Shown piece by piece: positions 19,639 to 22,317 of a stretch of DNA of 22,317 nt. The position numbers and the translations under genes were made by a program. The DNA is from Oceanococcus sp041624435 (GTDB lineage Bacteria > Pseudomonadota > Gammaproteobacteria > Nevskiales > Oceanococcaceae). Below the pieces are notes generated by a model that did not search any database, had not been told where the DNA came from, and saw only the letters and a list, made by a program, of their open reading frames with translations. Within the stretch, counting starts at the first letter, position 1. Each line of letters opens with the position of its first letter. The stretch is from the NCBI GenBank assembly GCA_041624435.1, contig JBFJVB010000040.1, forward strand, positions 1 to 22,317, in the 5' to 3' direction.

Positions 19639-20358
19639 TCAGCGCGGCTCGAAAGCCACCATCAGGCCATGCGGGTCTTCGATCAGGAACGGTTGGTGGC
19701 GCAAATCCGGGGTGATATCAATGACCAGGCGCATCCCGCGCGGGGTGCGCATGAGTTGCGCGCTGCTGACGCCAAAACTGCGGATAGTCAGGGCTTTGCT
19801 GAATTCCTCCACATAGCGATACTCGCCCGGCATCTCGATGACATAGCGGGCTTTGGATACCTGGGCGCGATAGTCACTGATGGCCGTCTTGCCGAACACG
19901 CCGATGCGCACCCGGCCATCGAGTACGGCGAAATCGAAGCTGTCGACCGCATTGGCGGTACTACGCGGTGCCGTCTCCAGGTTCGTGCGAGTGGCTGGTT
20001 TCACCGCTTCACTCCCGCCGGCCAGGCCATCGGTCAGCGGAATCTTGCGGCCGGGACGATTGAACATTCCCGGAGCCGGCGTGCTGGGCGACGCCGGGGT
20101 GGGTTGCCGGGGGCGCGCCGGCGGCCAGGTTTCAGGCTTGGCTTCCTGCATGTCGACGGTTTGAATCGGTGGGGGCTCCGCATTGAGTTGCGGGACTTCG
20201 GGCGTGGCCTGGGCCTGGCTTGAACTAGGTTCCTGTTCCCCGGTGAGCAGATACAGCGTGAGCGCGACCGCCACTGCGACCAGGCCGGTCAGGGCGATGT
20301 AGAGCAGGGTATTGGCGGCGCCTTTCTGGCGGCGAAATCTCATGGGGGGGCTGAACAT
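19639..20358 (-). CDS. Single-pass membrane protein with AMIN-like C-terminal domain
   Basis: A 239-residue protein. A basic N-terminus (RFRRQKG) precedes one membrane helix (about 18-41), then a Pro/Gln/Thr-rich flexible linker (about 45-115) and a folded C-terminal domain of about 105 residues. That domain, with RVRIGVFGKTAISDYRAQ, RYVIEMPGEY, IRSFGVSSAQLM and MRLVIDITPDL, follows the beta-sandwich pattern of AMIN domains, which target amidases (AmiC) and PilQ to the cell wall and envelope machineries. No catalytic domain follows, so it would be an anchor or adaptor facing the periplasm. ATG 20358 is used; an internal ATG at 20343 would still leave the membrane helix. It points towards the cyclase gene and away from glnK. 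The AMIN assignment is by pattern and moderately sure. Confidence 0.75.
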   Translation of the reverse strand: MFSPPMRFRRQKGAANTLLYIALTGLVAVAVALTLYLLTGEQEPSSSQAQATPEVPQLNAEPPPIQTVDMQEAKPETWPPARPRQPTPASPSTPAPGMFNRPGRKIPLTDGLAGGSEAVKPATRTNLETAPRSTANAVDSFDFAVLDGRVRIGVFGKTAISDYRAQVSKARYVIEMPGEYRYVEEFSKALTIRSFGVSSAQLMRTPRGMRLVIDITPDLRHQPFLIEDPHGLMVAFEPR

Positions 20359-20413
20359 GCGATGAACCTGAACAAGTTATGGCTCTAGTGTAGTGCGTCG
20401 CGCGCGCAAGCGC

Positions 20414-20428
20414 TGGCACAAACCGTGG
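20414..20428 (+). promoter_or_regulatory. Weak sigma54-like promoter upstream of glnK
   Basis: TGGCAC matches the -24 element exactly, but after the required five bases the -12 element is GTGG instead of TTGC, so the near-invariant C is missing. It would give a leader of about 124 nt before the glnK ATG. Nitrogen-regulated glnK-amtB operons in gammaproteobacteria usually use sigma54, which is why this partial match is listed. Confidence 0.25.
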
Positions 20429-20563
20429 ATTTCAGCCCTGATCCGGGGGCCAGGCCGAGGCCACAGCGAAAGCCGGAGGCGGAAGCACCGCAGACCTTGC
20501 CTGAGGCCCGGATGAGCCTGCTAGACTCCGCGGCTGATGTTTCGATAACTATAAGGGGTCGAC

Positions 20564-20902
20564 ATGAAGCTCGTTACAGCAGTCATAAAACCTTTTCTCC
20601 TGGATCAGGTCCGTGAAGCCTTGTCCACGGTGGGGGTTCACGGCATGACCGTGACAGAAGTCAAAGGATTTGGTCGTCAAAAAGGGCACACCGAACTTTA
20701 TCGGGGTGCGGAATACGTGGTCGATTTTCTGCCCAAGACCAAGCTCGAACTGGCGGTGAACGATGATCAACTGGATCAGGTCATTGAAGCGATCGTGAAT
20801 TCGGCGAAAACCGGCAAGATCGGTGACGGCAAAATCTTCGTGACCGAACTCGAACAAGTCATTCGTATTCGCACCGGGGAGACAGGTGCGCAAGCGGTTT
20901 AA
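20564..20902 (+). CDS. glnK: P-II nitrogen regulatory protein
   Basis: A 112-residue trimeric P-II signal protein that binds ATP/ADP and 2-oxoglutarate and reports nitrogen status. Family marks are all present: the T-loop GHTELYRGAEY with the uridylylation Tyr51, the B-loop TGKIGDGKIFV (83-93) and the C-terminal RIRTGE that contacts nucleotide. Because it sits 18 nt before amtB it is called GlnK rather than GlnB; GlnK plugs AmtB when nitrogen is ample and detaches when Tyr51 is uridylylated. The start has a good ribosome-binding site, AAGGGG about 5 nt before ATG 20564. The 205-bp upstream gap is shared with the divergent AMIN-like gene and contains only weak promoter candidates, including a poor sigma54 match at 20414-20428. 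Confidence 0.96.
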   Translation: MKLVTAVIKPFLLDQVREALSTVGVHGMTVTEVKGFGRQKGHTELYRGAEYVVDFLPKTKLELAVNDDQLDQVIEAIVNSAKTGKIGDGKIFVTELEQVIRIRTGETGAQAV

Positions 20903-20920
20903 GCCTGGGGAGGCGAATCG

Positions 20921-22210
20921 ATGTTGAAAATTATCAAGTTGGGGGTTGCCGGCGGCCTGTGGCTGCCTGGTATGGCATTGGCCGACGATCTGTCGGCTGG
21001 GGATACGGCCTGGATTCTGGCCTCGACAGCCCTGGTGCTGTTCATGACCTTGCCGGGCCTGGCGCTGTTCTACGGCGGTCTGGTCCGGGCCAAAAACGTG
21101 CTGTCGGTGCTGATGCAGTGTTTCTCGATTGCGGCGCTCGTGACCCTGCTCTGGGTGTTCATCGGCTACTCGCTGGCCTTTGGCGAGGGCGGAAGCTGGC
21201 TGGGTGATACCAGCAAGATGCTGCTGGCGGGGATTGATCAGTCCACTCTGTCGGGAACGATTCCCGAGGGCCTGTTCGCGATGTTCCAGCTGACTTTCGC
21301 GATCATCACGCCGGCGCTGATTGTCGGCGGGTTTGCCGAGCGCATGCGCTACGGCCCGATGCTGTGGTTTTCCGGCATCTGGCTGCTGGTGGTTTACGCG
21401 CCGATTACCCATTGGGTCTGGGGTGGTGGCTGGCTGGGTGAAATGGGACTGCTGGATTTTGCCGGTGGCACCGTGGTGCACATCACCGCCGGGGTGGCGG
21501 CTCTGGTTGCCGCGCTGGTGCTCGGGCCGCGTCGCGGATTTCCGACCACCCAGATGCCGCCGCATAATCTGGGTATGAGCGTCACCGGCGCCGGGATGCT
21601 CTGGGTCGGCTGGTTTGGCTTCAATGGTGGCAGTCAGCTGGCTGCGGATGGTGGTGCGGCGATGGCGATTCTGGTGACGCATATTTCGGCGTCTACCGGG
21701 GCGCTCGCCTGGATTGCCTGTGAGCGGGTGCGTTTCGGCAAGCCCAGCGCACTGGGTTTGATCACCGGGATGGTGGCGGGTCTGGGCACCATCACGCCGG
21801 CCTCCGGCTTCGTGGGGCCGGCCGGCGCCATCGTGATCGGTCTGCTGGCTGGCGTGGTCTGTTTCAACGCAACCCAGCTGATCAAGCAACGCTTCAAGAT
21901 CGACGATTCCCTGGATGTATTCCCTGTCCACGGTGTCGGCGGGATTCTCGGCACCCTGCTGGCCGGCGTTTTCAGTTCCACCCAGTTGGGCATCTTTTCC
22001 GGATTCGGGCATGCCGACGGCATTGACAGCATCAGCGCACAGGTCGGCGTGCAGTTCACCGGGGTCGTGGCCACGGTGGCCTATACCGCGATCGCGACAC
22101 TGGTGATTCTCAAGCTGATCGGGGTATTCAGTGCCTTGCGGGCTGACGAAGAGGTCGAAACCCGCGGTCTGGACATTTCGGAACACGAAGAGCGCGGTTA
22201 CAACCTCTGA
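20921..22210 (+). CDS. amtB: Ammonium transporter AmtB
   Basis: A 429-residue inner-membrane ammonium channel of the Amt/Mep/Rh family, working as a trimer. The signal peptide ends GMALA (cleavage after 21), and about 11 membrane helices follow. FYGGLVRAKNVLSVLMQCF is the conserved first block. The Asp179 and His187 of DFAGGTVVHITAG and His337 of FPVHGVGGILG form the pore twin-His pair; allowing for the signal peptide these match His168 and His318 of E. coli AmtB. The C-terminal cytoplasmic tail after ALRADEEVETRGLD is the GlnK docking site. GGGGAGG lies 7 nt before the ATG. It forms a two-gene operon with glnK and is followed directly by a strong terminator, so the operon ends here. Confidence 0.97.
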   Translation: MLKIIKLGVAGGLWLPGMALADDLSAGDTAWILASTALVLFMTLPGLALFYGGLVRAKNVLSVLMQCFSIAALVTLLWVFIGYSLAFGEGGSWLGDTSKMLLAGIDQSTLSGTIPEGLFAMFQLTFAIITPALIVGGFAERMRYGPMLWFSGIWLLVVYAPITHWVWGGGWLGEMGLLDFAGGTVVHITAGVAALVAALVLGPRRGFPTTQMPPHNLGMSVTGAGMLWVGWFGFNGGSQLAADGGAAMAILVTHISASTGALAWIACERVRFGKPSALGLITGMVAGLGTITPASGFVGPAGAIVIGLLAGVVCFNATQLIKQRFKIDDSLDVFPVHGVGGILGTLLAGVFSSTQLGIFSGFGHADGIDSISAQVGVQFTGVVATVAYTAIATLVILKLIGVFSALRADEEVETRGLDISEHEERGYNL

Positions 22211-22232
22211 GTGCCAGGTTATGGCGTCATTC

Positions 22233-22258
22233 AAAAGCCGGCGAAAGCCGGCTTTTTT
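22233..22258 (+). terminator. Intrinsic terminator of glnK-amtB
   Basis: A perfect 10-bp stem, AAAAGCCGGC with GCCGGCTTTT, closes a GAAA tetraloop and runs into TTTTTT (22253-22258), 22 nt after the amtB stop. This is the only fully canonical terminator in the window. The remaining 59 bases to the window end show no gene. Confidence 0.92.
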
Positions 22259-22317
22259 GTGTCGGTCGCCAGGGGGCGTGGCCTGGCGCAGCTGACGCTG
22301 CGGGCGCGAAGCAGGGG

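Noticed and set aside
20549..22234. Open frame of 561 codons on the minus strand opposite glnK-amtB
   Set aside because: Antisense shadow of two certain genes; the translation is repetitive in Gln, His and Arg, without domain or plausible start site.

Overview
The window is about 22.3 kb of GC-rich chromosomal DNA. Gene content and style fit a free-living gammaproteobacterium (Chromatiales- or Xanthomonadales-like). I infer this from the mix of a 2,3-BPG-dependent phosphoglycerate mutase, class II DAHP synthase, SprT, long-form Lhr, a glnK-amtB pair and several lipoproteins; the sequence alone does not fix the genus. There are no tRNA or rRNA genes, insertion sequences, CRISPR arrays, prophage genes or other signs of recent transfer. 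Coding density is high.

Layout, left to right. (1) 1-3861, plus strand: the 3' part of a disulfide-type flavin oxidoreductase, gpmA, a beta-hydroxyacid dehydrogenase and a LOG-family nucleotide phosphoribohydrolase. (2) 4144-7292, minus strand: class II DAHP synthase (entry to the shikimate pathway), then an SDR dehydrogenase followed 5 nt later by a secreted lipoprotein with a probable beta-propeller fold. (3) 7500-16048, plus strand: SprT-like metalloprotein, M28 zinc-peptidase lipoprotein, a 103-aa unknown protein, a GlpD-like flavoprotein and the very large helicase Lhr. A strong hairpin separates the last two. (4) 16300-19508, plus strand: a compact envelope-signalling cluster made of an outer-membrane beta-barrel protein, a minimal PstS-like periplasmic protein and a transmembrane HAMP class III adenylate cyclase. 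(5) 19639-20358, minus strand: a single-pass membrane protein with an AMIN-like C-terminus, convergent with the cyclase. (6) 20564-22210, plus strand: the ammonium-sensing pair glnK-amtB, closed by a textbook intrinsic terminator.

Most of the window is housekeeping. The least ordinary part is the 16.1-19.5 kb cluster, where an outer-membrane protein, a phosphate-binding-protein-like soluble domain and a cAMP-producing receptor lie in tandem behind a 251-bp leader containing a perfect dyad. The simplest reading is an envelope-to-cAMP sensing pathway, but the ligand and the order of signal flow are inference. Several very long open frames opposite real genes are codon-bias shadows and were rejected.
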